This document shows positions 26,528 to 35,615 of a DNA stretch of 64,000 bases, in pieces. The position numbers and the translations under genes were made by a program. The notes under the pieces were generated by a model. The model was not told the DNA's origin. It ran no database searches and was given only the letters and a program-made list of their open reading frames with translations. The stretch's first letter is position 1, and every line of letters begins with the position of its first letter. The stretch comes from Paenibacillus albicereus (GTDB lineage Bacteria; Bacillota; Bacilli; Paenibacillales; Paenibacillaceae). The stretch is from positions 1,636,001 through 1,700,000 of the forward strand of contig NZ_CP051428.1 in assembly GCF_012676905.1 (NCBI RefSeq). Direction: 5' to 3'.

Positions 26528-26556
26528 ATGCCGTCCCGCTAGCGGGACGGCATTTT
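26528..26556 (+). terminator. Intrinsic terminator
   Basis: Perfect 26-base palindrome ATGCCGTCCCGCT/AGCGGGACGGCAT followed by TTT. Confidence 0.88.
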
Positions 26557-26716
26557 CGTCGAGGGAGTCGCTTCTCCGGCTGGGGGATCGCGCGTCCGGG
26601 CCGGGCCGCAGTCCATGCTTTCCGGCGGATTGTCCATGGAGCATAGGCTTCGGGCGCGCTAGACTCTCTGTATCGGACGATCACGGAAGACGAAAGGAGA
26701 ATGGGCGATCGATATC

Positions 26717-27187
26717 GTGCAAGCAAGTCCCGCCATGGCGCGGGAGCTGAGCGGGCTGTTCCACCGCTACCGTCTTTTTTACGGCTATCCCGACAGCGAG
26801 GCGGAGCTCGCCCGCGCCGAGGCTTTTCTGACGGAGCGGCTCAGCCGGAACGAATCCGTCGTAGCTGCCGCCATGGAGGAGGGAACTCCTGTCGGCTTCA
26901 TGCAGCTGTATCCCTCCTTCTCTTCGCTCTCGCTGAGACCGGCCTGGATCTTGAACGATCTGTTCGTCGATCCCGCCTGGAGAGGCAGAGGCGTCGCGCG
27001 CGAGCTGCTGCGGGAGGCGGAGCGTCTCGGCGCGGAGACCGGCGCGGCGTACATCCAGCTGTCCACCGCGCATGGCAACGCGGCGGCGCGCAGGCTGTAC
27101 GAGTCCGAGGGCTACGAGGAGGAGCGGCATTTCGCCGTCTATGAGCGCATCATCGGCAAGCAGCCGGGAGAGGAGGACGGACCATGA
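26717..27187 (+). CDS. GNAT-family N-acetyltransferase
   Basis: 156 residues from GTG at 26717. The Shine-Dalgarno AAAGGAG (26694-26700) is 16 bases away, longer than usual; no in-frame ATG lies nearer, so the true start is not certain. The acetyl-CoA loop LNDLFVDPAWRGRGVARELL contains the R-x-x-G-x-G/A signature, followed by AAYIQLSTAHGNAAARRLYESEGYEEE, typical of GNAT. Substrate unknown. It overlaps hprK as ATGA and is therefore coupled to it. Confidence 0.85.
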   Translation: MQASPAMARELSGLFHRYRLFYGYPDSEAELARAEAFLTERLSRNESVVAAAMEEGTPVGFMQLYPSFSSLSLRPAWILNDLFVDPAWRGRGVARELLREAERLGAETGAAYIQLSTAHGNAAARRLYESEGYEEERHFAVYERIIGKQPGEEDGP

Positions 27188-28104
27188 GCAAGGGAGCGGT
27201 GTCGGTCCGCGCGCTGGCCGAGCATTTCAAGCTCGAGGTGCTGGCGGCCGAGGAGCGGCTGGATCGTCAGGTGACCAAGCCGGGCGGCCATCGGCCGGGA
27301 CTTGAGTTCGTCGGCTATTTCGATTATTTCCCGATGGAACGGGTGCAGGTGCTCGGCATCAAGGAAATCACGTACCTGCACAAGCTGACCGATCTGGAGC
27401 GCAACCTCCACATCGGCAACATCGTCAAGTATCATCCTCCTTGCTTCATCGTCACGTCGGGCCAGCAGGAGGAAGGGCTCAAGTACCTGATGCGCTACTG
27501 CGAGGAGGAGGGCATCCCGCTGCTGCGCACGCCGCTGCCGACGACGGAATTCATCGCCGTCATGGACGCCTTCCTCGTCAAGGAGCTGGCGGAGCAGATC
27601 GCCATCCACGGCGTATGCGTCAACGTCTCCGGCATCGGCATCCTGCTGCGCGGTTCGTCCGGAGCCGGCAAGAGCGAGACGGCGCACTCGCTCATCCGCC
27701 GGGGGCACCGGCTCGTCGCCGACGACGTGATCGTGCTCAAGAAGCTGAGCCCGCGCACGCTGCTCGGCACGCATAACGGCAAGACCAAGGAGTTCCTGGC
27801 GCTGCGCAGCATCGGCCTCATCAACGTCGTGCGGCTGTATGGACGCAAGGCCTTTCAGGAGGAGACGCGCATCGCGCTCGACATCGAGCTGACCAAGTGG
27901 CGCGACAACGAGCTCAACAACGAGCTGGAGGTCGAGGAGCGGTACACCGACTACATGGGCGTCCGCATCCCGCATATCCAGATCCAGCTGCAGCCGGGCC
28001 GCGACGTGGCAAGCCTCGTCGAGGCCGCCGCCAACAACTGGTACTTGCAGCAGCAAGGCTACAGCGCGGTCGAGGAGTTCATGAGCCGGCTGCAGGAAGG
28101 CTAA
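27184..28104 (+). CDS. hprK: HPr kinase/phosphorylase
   Basis: 306 residues, ATG 27184. N-terminal regulatory domain, then the P-loop GSSGAGKSE (about residue 158), the catalytic His/Asp region (RRGHRLVADDVIVL) and the C-terminal LNNELEVEERYTDYMG block of HprK. It phosphorylates serine 46 of HPr (and Crh) in response to fructose bisphosphate, controlling carbon catabolite repression. In many Firmicutes hprK is followed by lgt; here it is preceded by a GNAT gene and followed by a terminator and the decapeptide-repeat gene. Confidence 0.97.
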   Translation: MSKGAVSVRALAEHFKLEVLAAEERLDRQVTKPGGHRPGLEFVGYFDYFPMERVQVLGIKEITYLHKLTDLERNLHIGNIVKYHPPCFIVTSGQQEEGLKYLMRYCEEEGIPLLRTPLPTTEFIAVMDAFLVKELAEQIAIHGVCVNVSGIGILLRGSSGAGKSETAHSLIRRGHRLVADDVIVLKKLSPRTLLGTHNGKTKEFLALRSIGLINVVRLYGRKAFQEETRIALDIELTKWRDNELNNELEVEERYTDYMGVRIPHIQIQLQPGRDVASLVEAAANNWYLQQQGYSAVEEFMSRLQEG

Positions 28105-28149
28105 GCGCGCCGGTCTCTCCGGCACATGCCCGAGACGTTCAGGCTAGGT

Positions 28150-28188
28150 CCGTTTCCCGTGCTTTTCGCGCGGGGACGGGCTTTTTTT
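28150..28188 (+). terminator. Intrinsic terminator after hprK
   Basis: Imperfect stem (arms about 28150-28162 and 28168-28180) followed by CTTTTTTT. Confidence 0.8.
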
Positions 28189-28274
28189 GTCGAGCGGCTG
28201 TCCCGAAACCGGTCAGTTCGCCCAAGGTTCCGCATATAGTGGATCGGATGATGTCGGAACCAAAGGAGAGGGCG

Positions 28275-31200
28275 ATGGCAAACAACCGGAAGGGAAGACT
28301 GTCCAAGCCGCGCAGGAAGGTGCTGCAGGTGGAGGATTCGGCATTTTCGGAGATCGGCTGGATCGATGAGCTGCATAGCGACGATAAGCAGCTGCAGGTG
28401 AGCGCGGTAGAGGCTCCGGATCGGCCGGAAGCGCTGATGGAGGTTCAAGCGGACGCGGATGCGGAGGATCTCCAGGAGGCTGCGGATGGAGAGGAGGTCC
28501 GGGAAGGCGCCGATGCGGAGGACGTGCAGGCTGCGGCTCCATCCGAGTCCGCCTCTGTGCCCGATGAAAGCGCGGAGGATCGGCTCCGTCAGCTGCTGGA
28601 GGAAAGGCGCGGGCCAGAAGCGGCAGCGCCGTCGGTTTACGGGTCCGATCTGGCGGAGGGCTCCGTATCGGAAGCGAAGCTCGCGCCCGGAAGCGTCTCG
28701 GCCGGCAAGCTGGCCGACGAAGCGGTGACCGAAAGGGCGCTTGCGGACGGATCGGTAACCGGAATCAAGCTGCGGGACGGGACGGTCGGCTCCGGAAAGC
28801 TCGCGCCCGGCGCGGTGCTGGAGGAGCATCTGGCGGACAGCTCCGTCGGCTCCGGAAAGCTTCGCGATGGGGCGGTCTCGTCGTCGAAGCTCCAGGACGG
28901 CAGCGTCACGCCGGAGAAGCTGGCGGCTCGGAGCCTGCCGGGGTCGCTGCTGGAGGACGGCGCGATTGAGAGTCGGCATATCCGTCCGGGCACGATCTCG
29001 TCCGAGGCGCTGACGGACGGCAGCCTGACGAGCCGCTTGTACGGTCCGGAATCGGTCGGCTCGCCGGCGCTGGCAGCGGGAAGCGTCGACAATGCCAAGC
29101 TCGGGGAGCAGGCGGTCACCTCCGCCAAGCTGCGCGACGGCTCCGTCACTTCAGCCAAGCTCGCCAGCGGCGCCGTCGAGCAAGGCCATCTGGCGGAAGG
29201 CTCGGTCGGATCCGGCCAGCTGCAGGAAGGAGTCGTGGCGTCCCGCCATCTTCAGGACGGTTGCGTCGGGTCGCAGCAGCTGGCGGAGCATGCGGTCGGC
29301 AGCCGCGAGCTGGCGCCGGACAGCGTCGGTCCGGAGGCCTTGCTGCCGGAGTCGGTCGGCAGCGGGCAGATTGCCCCCGGCAGCGTGGAGAGCCGCCACC
29401 TGGCGGACGGCGCGGTCGGCAACCGCCAGCTGGCGGATGGCAGCGTCAGCTCGGAGAAGCTGCAGGCCGACGCCGTCACGAGCATGCAGCTGTCGGATCA
29501 TGCCGTCACCTCCGCCAAGCTGGCGGACGGCAGCATCGCCTCCTCCAAGCTCGGACACGAATCGGTGCAAGCTCGCCATCTTGCGCCGGGCAGCGTCGGC
29601 CCGGAAGCCTTGCAGCTGAATTCGGTCGGCAGCGGACAGCTCGCTCCCGGCAGCGTGGAGAGCCGCCATCTCGCGGACGGCTCGCTGGGCAACCGCCATC
29701 TGGCCGATGGCAGCGTGAGCTCGGATAAGCTCCGTCCCGACGCCGTGACGACGATGCAGCTGTCGGATCATGCCGTCACCTCCGCCAAGCTGGCCGACGG
29801 CAGCGTCGGCTCCTCCAAGCTGGGATTCGAAACGGTGCAAGCCCGTCATCTCGCGCCGGGCAGCGTGGACGGCTCCAAGATCGGCGCCGCCTCCATCCGC
29901 CAGTTCCATCTGGGCGAGGGGGTTGTCGGAGCCGGCCAGCTGCAGGCCGGCAGCATCCGGCAGGAGCATCTTCGGGAAGGCAGCGTCGGCTTTTCGAGCT
30001 TGCAGGCCGGAGCGGTAGGGAGTGTCCACTACGCGGCAGGCTCGATCGCCGAGGATAAGCTGGCGGACCGCGCGGTGTCGCGCAGCAAGCTTGCGGCGGA
30101 GGCGGTCGGTCCGGACGAACTGGGCGTGGAAGCCGTAGAGAGCCGCCATCTGGCGGACGGCAGCGTCGGTCCGGAGCAGCTCGCTCCGGGCGCGGTGGGC
30201 CGCAGCCACTTGGCGGATCAAGCCGTCTGCCTCCGGCATGTCGCGGAAAAAGCGATCGACGCCTCCCGGCTCGCCGATGATGCGGTCGAGGCACGCCATC
30301 TGGCTCCCGGCTCGGTCGAGCTGGAGGCGCTGGCCGAGCGTTCGGTCGCAAGCCTTCAGCTTAGGGACGGGGCGGTCGACGGCAGGGTGCTGGCCGAACG
30401 CTCGGTGACGGCCCGGCACTTGGCCGATTATATGGTCAGCTCGCTGAAGCTGTCGCCCGAGTCGGTATCGACGGATAAGCTTGTTGCCGGAGCCGTGACG
30501 GCCGACAAGCTGGCCGAGCAGAGCGTCGTCGCTTCCAAGCTGGCCCCGGAATCGGTCGGACGGCTGCAGCTGCAGCGAGCAGCCGTCGGACCGGAGCAGC
30601 TGGCGGCCGGCGCGGTGGAGCGGAGCCGATTGGCGGCCGGAGCGGTCGGGACCGATCAGCTGGAAGCGGGCAGCGTGGGGACGGAGCAGCTGGCGGCTGG
30701 CGCGGTGGACCGGAGCCGATTGGCGGCCGGAGCGGTCGGGACCGATCAGCTGGAAGCGGGCAGCGTGGGGACGGAGCAGCTGGCGGCCGGCGCGGTGGAC
30801 CGGAGCCGGCTGGCGGCCGGAGCGGTCGGAGCCGACCAGCTGGAAGCGGGCAGCGTCGGGACGGAGCAGCTGGCGGCCGGAGCGGTGGACCGGAGCCGGC
30901 TGGCGTCCGGAGCGGTCGGGACCGACCAGCTGGAGGAGGGCAGCGTCGGGACGGAGCAGCTGGCGTCCGGAGCGGTGGACCGGAGCCGGCTGGCGTCCGG
31001 ATCGGTCGGAGCCGACCAGCTGGAGCCGGGGAGCGTCGGGACGGAGCAGCTGGCAGCCGGAGCGGTGGACCGGAGCCGGCTGGCGTCCGGATCGGTCGGA
31101 GCCGACCAGCTGGAGCCGGGGAGCGTGGGGACGGAGCAGCTGGCGGCCGGGGCCGTCGACCGGAGCCGGCTGGCAGCCGGATCGGTCGGAGCCGACCAGT

Positions 31201-33089
31201 TGGAGGCTGGCTGCGTCGGAACGGAGCAGCTGGCGGCCGGCGCGGTGGACCGGAGCCGGCTGGCAGCCGGAGCGGTCGGAGCCGACCAGCTGGAGGCGGG
31301 CAGCGTCGGGACGGCGCAGCTGGCGGCCGGGGCCGTCGACCGGAGCCGGCTGGCAGCCGGATCGGTCGGAGCCGACCAGTTGGAGGCTGGCTGCGTCGGA
31401 ACGGAGCAGCTGGCGGCCGGCGCGGTGGACCGGAGCCGGCTGGCAGCCGGATCGGTCGGAACGGAGCAGCTGGAGGCGTGCGCCGTCGGGACGGAGCAGC
31501 TGGCCGCCGGTGCGGTAGACCGGAGCCGGCTGGCCGAAGGGGCGGTCGGATCGGAGCAGCTGGAGGCGTGCGCCGTCGGGACGGAGCAGCTGGCGGAAGG
31601 AGCGGTGGACCGGAGCCGGCTGGCTGCCGGATCGGTCGGAGCCGATCAGCTGGAAGCGGGCAGCGTGGGGACGGAGCAGCTGGCGCCCGGAGCGGTGGAC
31701 CGGAGCCGACTGGCGGCCGGAGCAGTCGGACCGAAGCAGCTGGAAGCGGGCAGCGTGGGGACGGAGCAGCTGGCGGTCGGCGCGGTGGACCGAAGCCGGC
31801 TGGCCGCCGGAGCGGTGGACCGGAGCCGACTGGCAGAAGGATCGGTCGGAGCCGACCAGTTGGAAACAGGCAGCGTCGGAACGGAGCAGCTGGCCGAAGG
31901 AGCGGTGGACCGGAGCCGATTGGCTCCCGGATCGGTCGGAGCCGACCAGCTGGAAGCCGGCAGCGTCGGGACGGAGAAGCTGGCCGCCGGGGCGGTGGAC
32001 CGCAGCCGACTGGCTCCCGGAGCGGTCGGAGCCGGTCAGCTGGAGGCTGGCTGCGTCGGACTGGAGCAGCTGGCGGCCGGAGCGGTGGACCGGAGCCGGC
32101 TGGCGGCCGGATCGGTCGGAGCCGATCAGCTGGAGGCGGGCAGCGTCGGAACGGCGCAGCTGGCCGCCGGGGCGGTGGACCGGAGCCGACTGGCCGCCGG
32201 ATCGGTCGGAGCCGATCAGCTGGAGGCGGGCAGCGTCGGAACGGCGCAGTTGGCCGCCGGGGCGGTGGACCGGAGCCGGCTGGCGTCCGGATCGGTCGGA
32301 CCCGATCAGCTGGAGGCGGGCAGCGTCGGAACGGAGCAGCTTGCCGCCGGGGCGGTGGACCGGAGCCGGCTGGCGTCCGGAGCGGTCGGACCCGATCAGC
32401 TGGAGGCGGGCAGCGTCGGAACGGCGCAGTTGGCCGCCGGGGCGGTGGACCGGAGCCGACTGGCGTCCGGATCGGTCGGTCCCGATCAGCTGGAGGCTGG
32501 CTGTGTCGGACTGGAGCAGCTGGCGGCCGGGGCAGTGGACCGGAGCCGGCTGGCGTCCGGAGCGGTCGGACCCGATCAGCTCGCGGCCGGGGCGGTGGAC
32601 GGCCGTCATGTTCAGCCGGGCTCGATCAAGCTCGCGAGCCTGAACGAGGACGTGCTGGACCATTTTCGGAAGCTGGCGGAAGCAGGAAGACAGGAGCTGG
32701 CGCTTGAGCTGGAAGCCTGGAAAACCCGCTGCCAGACGACGGAGAACATGCTCGCCCGGAACGAGGCTCTCTGCCAGAAGCTGCAGGTGGACGTCCAGGA
32801 TGCGGCGGCAGCTCTGTCCCATGCGCAGGCAAGACTGGCCGCCTGTCCGCAAACGAAGCACGGAATCGTGCCCTTCGCCTTTGGCGAGACGGACGCCGAA
32901 ATCGAACTGCGCATCGCCTTCGACCAAAGCTTCGACGAAGCGACCTACTCGCTTGCCGCCAGCTGCGACCATCCATCCTGCTCCGTCATCATTCGCAGGA
33001 AAGAGACGGGCGAAGCGGTGCTGGCTGTCGTCCGCACCCGGTTCGGACCTGCTCCGAGCGGCACGGTCGACTGGATCGCGGCGGGCTGA
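28275..33089 (+). CDS. Giant decapeptide-repeat protein (133 units) with C-terminal globular domain
   Basis: 1604 residues; ATG 28275 has AAAGGAG 6 bases upstream. Residues 1-125 are basic then acidic, without a signal peptide. From nt 28650 to 32640 run exactly 133 consecutive 10-residue units, consensus L-A-x-G-A/S-V-x-x-x-[QRKH], with hydrophobic residues every five positions (L....V....), so a beta-solenoid or fibre is likely. The first ~65 units are diverse (LADGSVTSAK-like); units from 30600 are homogenised into 21 copies of a 30-residue super-repeat. Residues about 1456-1530 form a coiled coil (LNEDVLDHFRKLAEAG...). The end is a compact domain finishing DWIAAG, which may be what databases call a WIAG-tail. 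Similar decapeptides occur in phage tail fibres and surface proteins. Without a signal peptide it may be a spore-surface or cytoplasmic filament protein; the role is unknown. Confidence 0.82.
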   Translation: MANNRKGRLSKPRRKVLQVEDSAFSEIGWIDELHSDDKQLQVSAVEAPDRPEALMEVQADADAEDLQEAADGEEVREGADAEDVQAAAPSESASVPDESAEDRLRQLLEERRGPEAAAPSVYGSDLAEGSVSEAKLAPGSVSAGKLADEAVTERALADGSVTGIKLRDGTVGSGKLAPGAVLEEHLADSSVGSGKLRDGAVSSSKLQDGSVTPEKLAARSLPGSLLEDGAIESRHIRPGTISSEALTDGSLTSRLYGPESVGSPALAAGSVDNAKLGEQAVTSAKLRDGSVTSAKLASGAVEQGHLAEGSVGSGQLQEGVVASRHLQDGCVGSQQLAEHAVGSRELAPDSVGPEALLPESVGSGQIAPGSVESRHLADGAVGNRQLADGSVSSEKLQADAVTSMQLSDHAVTSAKLADGSIASSKLGHESVQARHLAPGSVGPEALQLNSVGSGQLAPGSVESRHLADGSLGNRHLADGSVSSDKLRPDAVTTMQLSDHAVTSAKLADGSVGSSKLGFETVQARHLAPGSVDGSKIGAASIRQFHLGEGVVGAGQLQAGSIRQEHLREGSVGFSSLQAGAVGSVHYAAGSIAEDKLADRAVSRSKLAAEAVGPDELGVEAVESRHLADGSVGPEQLAPGAVGRSHLADQAVCLRHVAEKAIDASRLADDAVEARHLAPGSVELEALAERSVASLQLRDGAVDGRVLAERSVTARHLADYMVSSLKLSPESVSTDKLVAGAVTADKLAEQSVVASKLAPESVGRLQLQRAAVGPEQLAAGAVERSRLAAGAVGTDQLEAGSVGTEQLAAGAVDRSRLAAGAVGTDQLEAGSVGTEQLAAGAVDRSRLAAGAVGADQLEAGSVGTEQLAAGAVDRSRLASGAVGTDQLEEGSVGTEQLASGAVDRSRLASGSVGADQLEPGSVGTEQLAAGAVDRSRLASGSVGADQLEPGSVGTEQLAAGAVDRSRLAAGSVGADQLEAGCVGTEQLAAGAVDRSRLAAGAVGADQLEAGSVGTAQLAAGAVDRSRLAAGSVGADQLEAGCVGTEQLAAGAVDRSRLAAGSVGTEQLEACAVGTEQLAAGAVDRSRLAEGAVGSEQLEACAVGTEQLAEGAVDRSRLAAGSVGADQLEAGSVGTEQLAPGAVDRSRLAAGAVGPKQLEAGSVGTEQLAVGAVDRSRLAAGAVDRSRLAEGSVGADQLETGSVGTEQLAEGAVDRSRLAPGSVGADQLEAGSVGTEKLAAGAVDRSRLAPGAVGAGQLEAGCVGLEQLAAGAVDRSRLAAGSVGADQLEAGSVGTAQLAAGAVDRSRLAAGSVGADQLEAGSVGTAQLAAGAVDRSRLASGSVGPDQLEAGSVGTEQLAAGAVDRSRLASGAVGPDQLEAGSVGTAQLAAGAVDRSRLASGSVGPDQLEAGCVGLEQLAAGAVDRSRLASGAVGPDQLAAGAVDGRHVQPGSIKLASLNEDVLDHFRKLAEAGRQELALELEAWKTRCQTTENMLARNEALCQKLQVDVQDAAAALSHAQARLAACPQTKHGIVPFAFGETDAEIELRIAFDQSFDEATYSLAASCDHPSCSVIIRRKETGEAVLAVVRTRFGPAPSGTVDWIAAG
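28650..32639 (+). repeat. Coding tandem repeat, 133 x 30 bp in unbroken phase
   Basis: Every 30 bases the frame returns to a hydrophobic codon (mostly CTG/CTC) with no indel over 3990 bases. From 30600 to 32579 the DNA also has a 90-bp period. One exact duplication of at least 120 bp is visible (31141-31260 equals 31321-31440). Confidence 0.93.
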
Positions 33090-33136
33090 AAAAGGAAGTG
33101 AAGGCCGCGGATGGACCCTCGTCCATAGCCTGCAGG

Positions 33137-33188
33137 ACGCAATCTCGGAAAGCGGCATCGCGCCGCTTCCCGAGGCTGCGTTTTTTTT
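33137..33188 (+). terminator. Intrinsic terminator of the repeat-protein gene
   Basis: Stem of about 20 bp with G-U pairs (33137-33156 with 33162-33182), then eight T residues at 33181-33188. Confidence 0.9.
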
Positions 33189-33238
33189 CATCGGCCTGAT
33201 TTCCGGACGCGCTATTTTCGCATCGCCGACAACTTGGT

Positions 33239-33244
33239 TATAAT
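33239..33244 (+). promoter_or_regulatory. -10 element of the DUF445 gene
   Basis: TATAAT at 33239-33244, 37 bases before the ATG; -35 candidate TTTTCG (33215-33220) is poor. Confidence 0.5.
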
Positions 33245-33280
33245 CTATAGAGTAGCTTACTGCCGAATCGGGGGATCATC

Positions 33281-34528
33281 ATGAAAACGAGATATGCGGC
33301 AACCGCCTCGCTGGGCGTCATGGCGGCGGGATTCGCGGTCACGACGGCGCTTGCCGACGGTGGCGGGCGCGCAGTCGAGCTGCTGCAGGGCGGCTTCGAG
33401 GCCGGCCTCGTCGGCGGCATCGCCGACTGGTTCGCGGTGTCGGCGCTGTTCCGCCATCCGCTGGGGCTGAAAATTCCCCACACGAACCTGCTGCTCAAGA
33501 ACAAGCCGAAGCTGATCAACGCGCTCGTCTCCTCGCTGGAGAACGAGCTGCTCAACAAAGAGAGCATCAGCGCCCGGCTGCGCAAGCTGAACCTGATCCA
33601 GAGCGCCGGCCGGCAGGCCGTCCGCATGCTGGCGAAGCGGAAAAACCGCGAGGCGGTGCTGACTGCCCTTCAAGGCGTCGTCCAGAGACTGCCTGTGGAG
33701 AAGCTGTCCTCCTCGCTCCTGCATGGAGCGGCGGGATATGCGAGGGGGGCGGAGCTGCAGCCGCTGGCGGAGCGGGCTGCGGGCGCCGTCATCCGCGAGG
33801 GCTGGGACGAGAAGGCGCTGGATTACGCGCTGGATCAGGCGATCGACTGGATCTCCAAGCCGTCCACCGGCAAGATGCTCGGCGAGCTGGCGCAGGCCAA
33901 GCTGCAGGAGCTCCAGGTCGGCGGCTTCATGGGCTTCGCCGTGCAGGCGTTCGCCGGCTTCATGAACGAGGACAAGATGGGGGCGATGCTCCAGCATATG
34001 CTCCTCTCCGGCGTGAAGGATCTGACGACGCCGGGCAGTCGCCAGCGCGACGCGCTGCTGCTGGAGCTGCGCTCGCGGCTCATCGGCCTGGCCGAGGACG
34101 GCGAGAGCCTCGGCAAAGCCAAGGAATGGGCGGCGCTCAAGCTGGAGTCGGCCGAGGCGGCCGAATTCGTCTCCGCCAAGGCGGAGGAGCTGCGCGGCAA
34201 GCTGCTGGATTGGCTGGAGGAGGACAAGCGCCGCGGCGGCCGCCTCGTCCTGACGGCGATGAAGGCCGTCCGCGACCGGCTGTCGAGCGAGCCGGAGCTC
34301 GTGCGCGGCTGGGAGGAGCGGCTGTCGTCCCTGCTCGTGCAGGCGATCGAGGGCAACCATTACCGCATCGGCCTGCTCGTCCGCGACAACCTCAACAAGC
34401 TCGACGACAAGCAGCTCGTCGACATGCTCGAGTCCAAGGTCGGCAGCGACCTGCAGTGGATCCGCGTCAACGGCGCGGTATGCGGCTTCCTGATCGGCCT
34501 CGTGCTGACGATGATCGGCTGGATCTAG
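33281..34528 (+). CDS. DUF445 family membrane protein
   Basis: 415 residues, ATG 33281. An N-terminal hydrophobic segment and the conserved GGFEAGLVGGIADWFAVSALFRHPLGLKIPHTNLL block, a long helical middle and a C-terminal membrane anchor (GAVCGFLIGLVLTMIGWI) match DUF445 (YheB/YjiN type). The function is not established for the family. The gene has its own -10 element and ends at a long bidirectional terminator. Confidence 0.88.
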   Translation: MKTRYAATASLGVMAAGFAVTTALADGGGRAVELLQGGFEAGLVGGIADWFAVSALFRHPLGLKIPHTNLLLKNKPKLINALVSSLENELLNKESISARLRKLNLIQSAGRQAVRMLAKRKNREAVLTALQGVVQRLPVEKLSSSLLHGAAGYARGAELQPLAERAAGAVIREGWDEKALDYALDQAIDWISKPSTGKMLGELAQAKLQELQVGGFMGFAVQAFAGFMNEDKMGAMLQHMLLSGVKDLTTPGSRQRDALLLELRSRLIGLAEDGESLGKAKEWAALKLESAEAAEFVSAKAEELRGKLLDWLEEDKRRGGRLVLTAMKAVRDRLSSEPELVRGWEERLSSLLVQAIEGNHYRIGLLVRDNLNKLDDKQLVDMLESKVGSDLQWIRVNGAVCGFLIGLVLTMIGWI

Positions 34529-34568
34529 CTCCAGCCGCCTCTTCTCCCCGACAATTCCCGCCACGTTG

Positions 34569-34625
34569 AAAAGGGACTGCTTCCTCCATCCGGCTCAAGG
34601 CCGAATGGCAGGAACAGTCCCTTTT
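34569..34625. terminator. Bidirectional terminator between DUF445 gene and a minus-strand gene
   Basis: Long hairpin: AAAAGGGACTG...CAGTCCCTTTT with an extended inner stem, A- and T-runs at both ends, suitable for transcripts from either side. Confidence 0.9.
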
Positions 34626-34680
34626 GCTTGCCTCCGCGGCCAAGCCCCGAGCCTCCTGGCAGCGGCCGCGAGGGCGTCGG

Positions 34681-35019
34681 TCAAGCCTGCTGCGTATCGT
34701 CCGGCACGGAGCCGTTGCCGGCGCCGCTGCGGTCGTCGCCGGGATAGTCGCGCTCCTGCTCGCCATGCAGGCGGCGGTTCTCGTAGCCGAAGCGGTTGGG
34801 CTGGCGCTGCTCCGGCCGCCAAGGCTCCTCCTTGACGGGCTCCTCGGGGTGAAGCGTCGCGCCGTAAGGGCCTTCGGGGAACTCCTCGAAGGTCAGATCG
34901 TTGCGGCTGGACTCTACGGTCGAAAGATCCGTGTACTTCTCGCGGCGGGACTCTTCCGTCGCGTCGTCGGTGTCGGGACGGCCGACAAAGCGTCCGTCCT
35001 CGGGCTGGTCTGGCATCAT
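34681..35019 (-). CDS. Small charged hypothetical protein
   Basis: 112 residues, start at 35019 with AAGGAGG 7 bases upstream. Very polar (DRSGAGNGSVPDDTQQA at the end, TFEEFPEGPYGATLHPEEP in the middle), without hydrophobic segments; probably intrinsically disordered. No family recognised. The FEEFPEGPYGA core looks conserved-like, and the ribosome site and flanking terminator support a real gene. Confidence 0.7.
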   Translation of the reverse strand: MMPDQPEDGRFVGRPDTDDATEESRREKYTDLSTVESSRNDLTFEEFPEGPYGATLHPEEPVKEEPWRPEQRQPNRFGYENRRLHGEQERDYPGDDRSGAGNGSVPDDTQQA

Positions 35020-35091
35020 GCGGCGGCCTCCTTGGATGGGACCGGCTGGGCAAGCCTGTCTCCGTATGGGTGCCGTAGTAGCTTTTCCCGC

Positions 35092-35388
35092 TCAGTCGGT
35101 AAAATTCACTTCGCCCACGACGAGCGACAAAAACGCGCTCAGCTCGGACGCCTCCTCCTCGGTCAGCTTGAACACATGCTCGAGGTAGCCTTCCTCCTCC
35201 AGGTCGTCCTGCCCGATGATCGCGGTGCGGCCGCCCTGCAGGTCGGTGACGAGCTTCTTGCCGTAAAAGCGGCTGGTCGCCAGGATTGCCAGATCGAACC
35301 GCTTGAGTCCGGGCGTAATCATCGTGACGAAGCGGGTCGACGTCTCCTCGGTCGAGTCCGACATGAAATCGTAGTCTTTGAGCTCCAT
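35092..35388 (-). CDS. DUF3055 family protein
   Basis: 98 residues, start 35388 with GAGGAACGC upstream. TRFVTMITPGLKRFDLAI, SRFYGKKLVTDLQGGRTAIIG and DDLEEEGYLEHVFKLTEEEA match DUF3055, a small Firmicutes protein of unknown role. It is followed by the small charged gene in the same direction, 72 bases on. Its divergent neighbour is the HRDC-domain gene with the orphan terminator between them. Confidence 0.85.
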   Translation of the reverse strand: MELKDYDFMSDSTEETSTRFVTMITPGLKRFDLAILATSRFYGKKLVTDLQGGRTAIIGQDDLEEEGYLEHVFKLTEEEASELSAFLSLVVGEVNFTD

Positions 35389-35568
35389 GATGCGTTCCTC
35401 CCCTTGCGCCTGGCTCGGCTGCCTGCTTGAACCGGCGGCGTCCGGCGCGGATGGAGCTAGTATAGCATGGAAGGGGGCTGCACGCCTCGCGGCTCGGCGG
35501 AAAAAGCGATTGCCGAGTCCTCGTCCCTATGGTAGGATGGATTTACCAGATAAGGATGGACCGGGAGG

Positions 35569-35615
35569 AAGCACCTCTCTTGCTTGCAGACGCGAGCGGG
35601 AGAGGTGCTTTTTTT
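35569..35615 (+). terminator. Orphan terminator / possible attenuator in the leader of the HRDC gene
   Basis: Perfect 11-bp stem AAGCACCTCTC/GAGAGGTGCTT (35569-35579 with 35600-35610), an inner partial stem, then seven T residues. Nothing on the plus strand ends just before it, and the flanking upstream gene is divergent. A TAGGAT -10-like box with TTGCCG 17 bases before it at about 35511-35540 suggests a short transcript that ends here. Confidence 0.75.

Noticed and set aside
28201-28274. Sporulation-sigma promoter (CATATAGT) before the repeat gene
   Set aside because: The -10-like box matches, but no acceptable -35 is found at 14-17 bases; only a suggestion.
30600-32579. Regular repeats that might be a CRISPR array
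   Set aside because: Units are contiguous, 30/90 bp with no spacers, and encode a protein in frame.
29151-33191. 1346-codon minus-strand open frame across the repeat gene
   Set aside because: It is the antisense reading of the 30-bp repeats, so lack of stops is automatic; the plus strand has the ribosome site, N-terminal and C-terminal domains and terminator.
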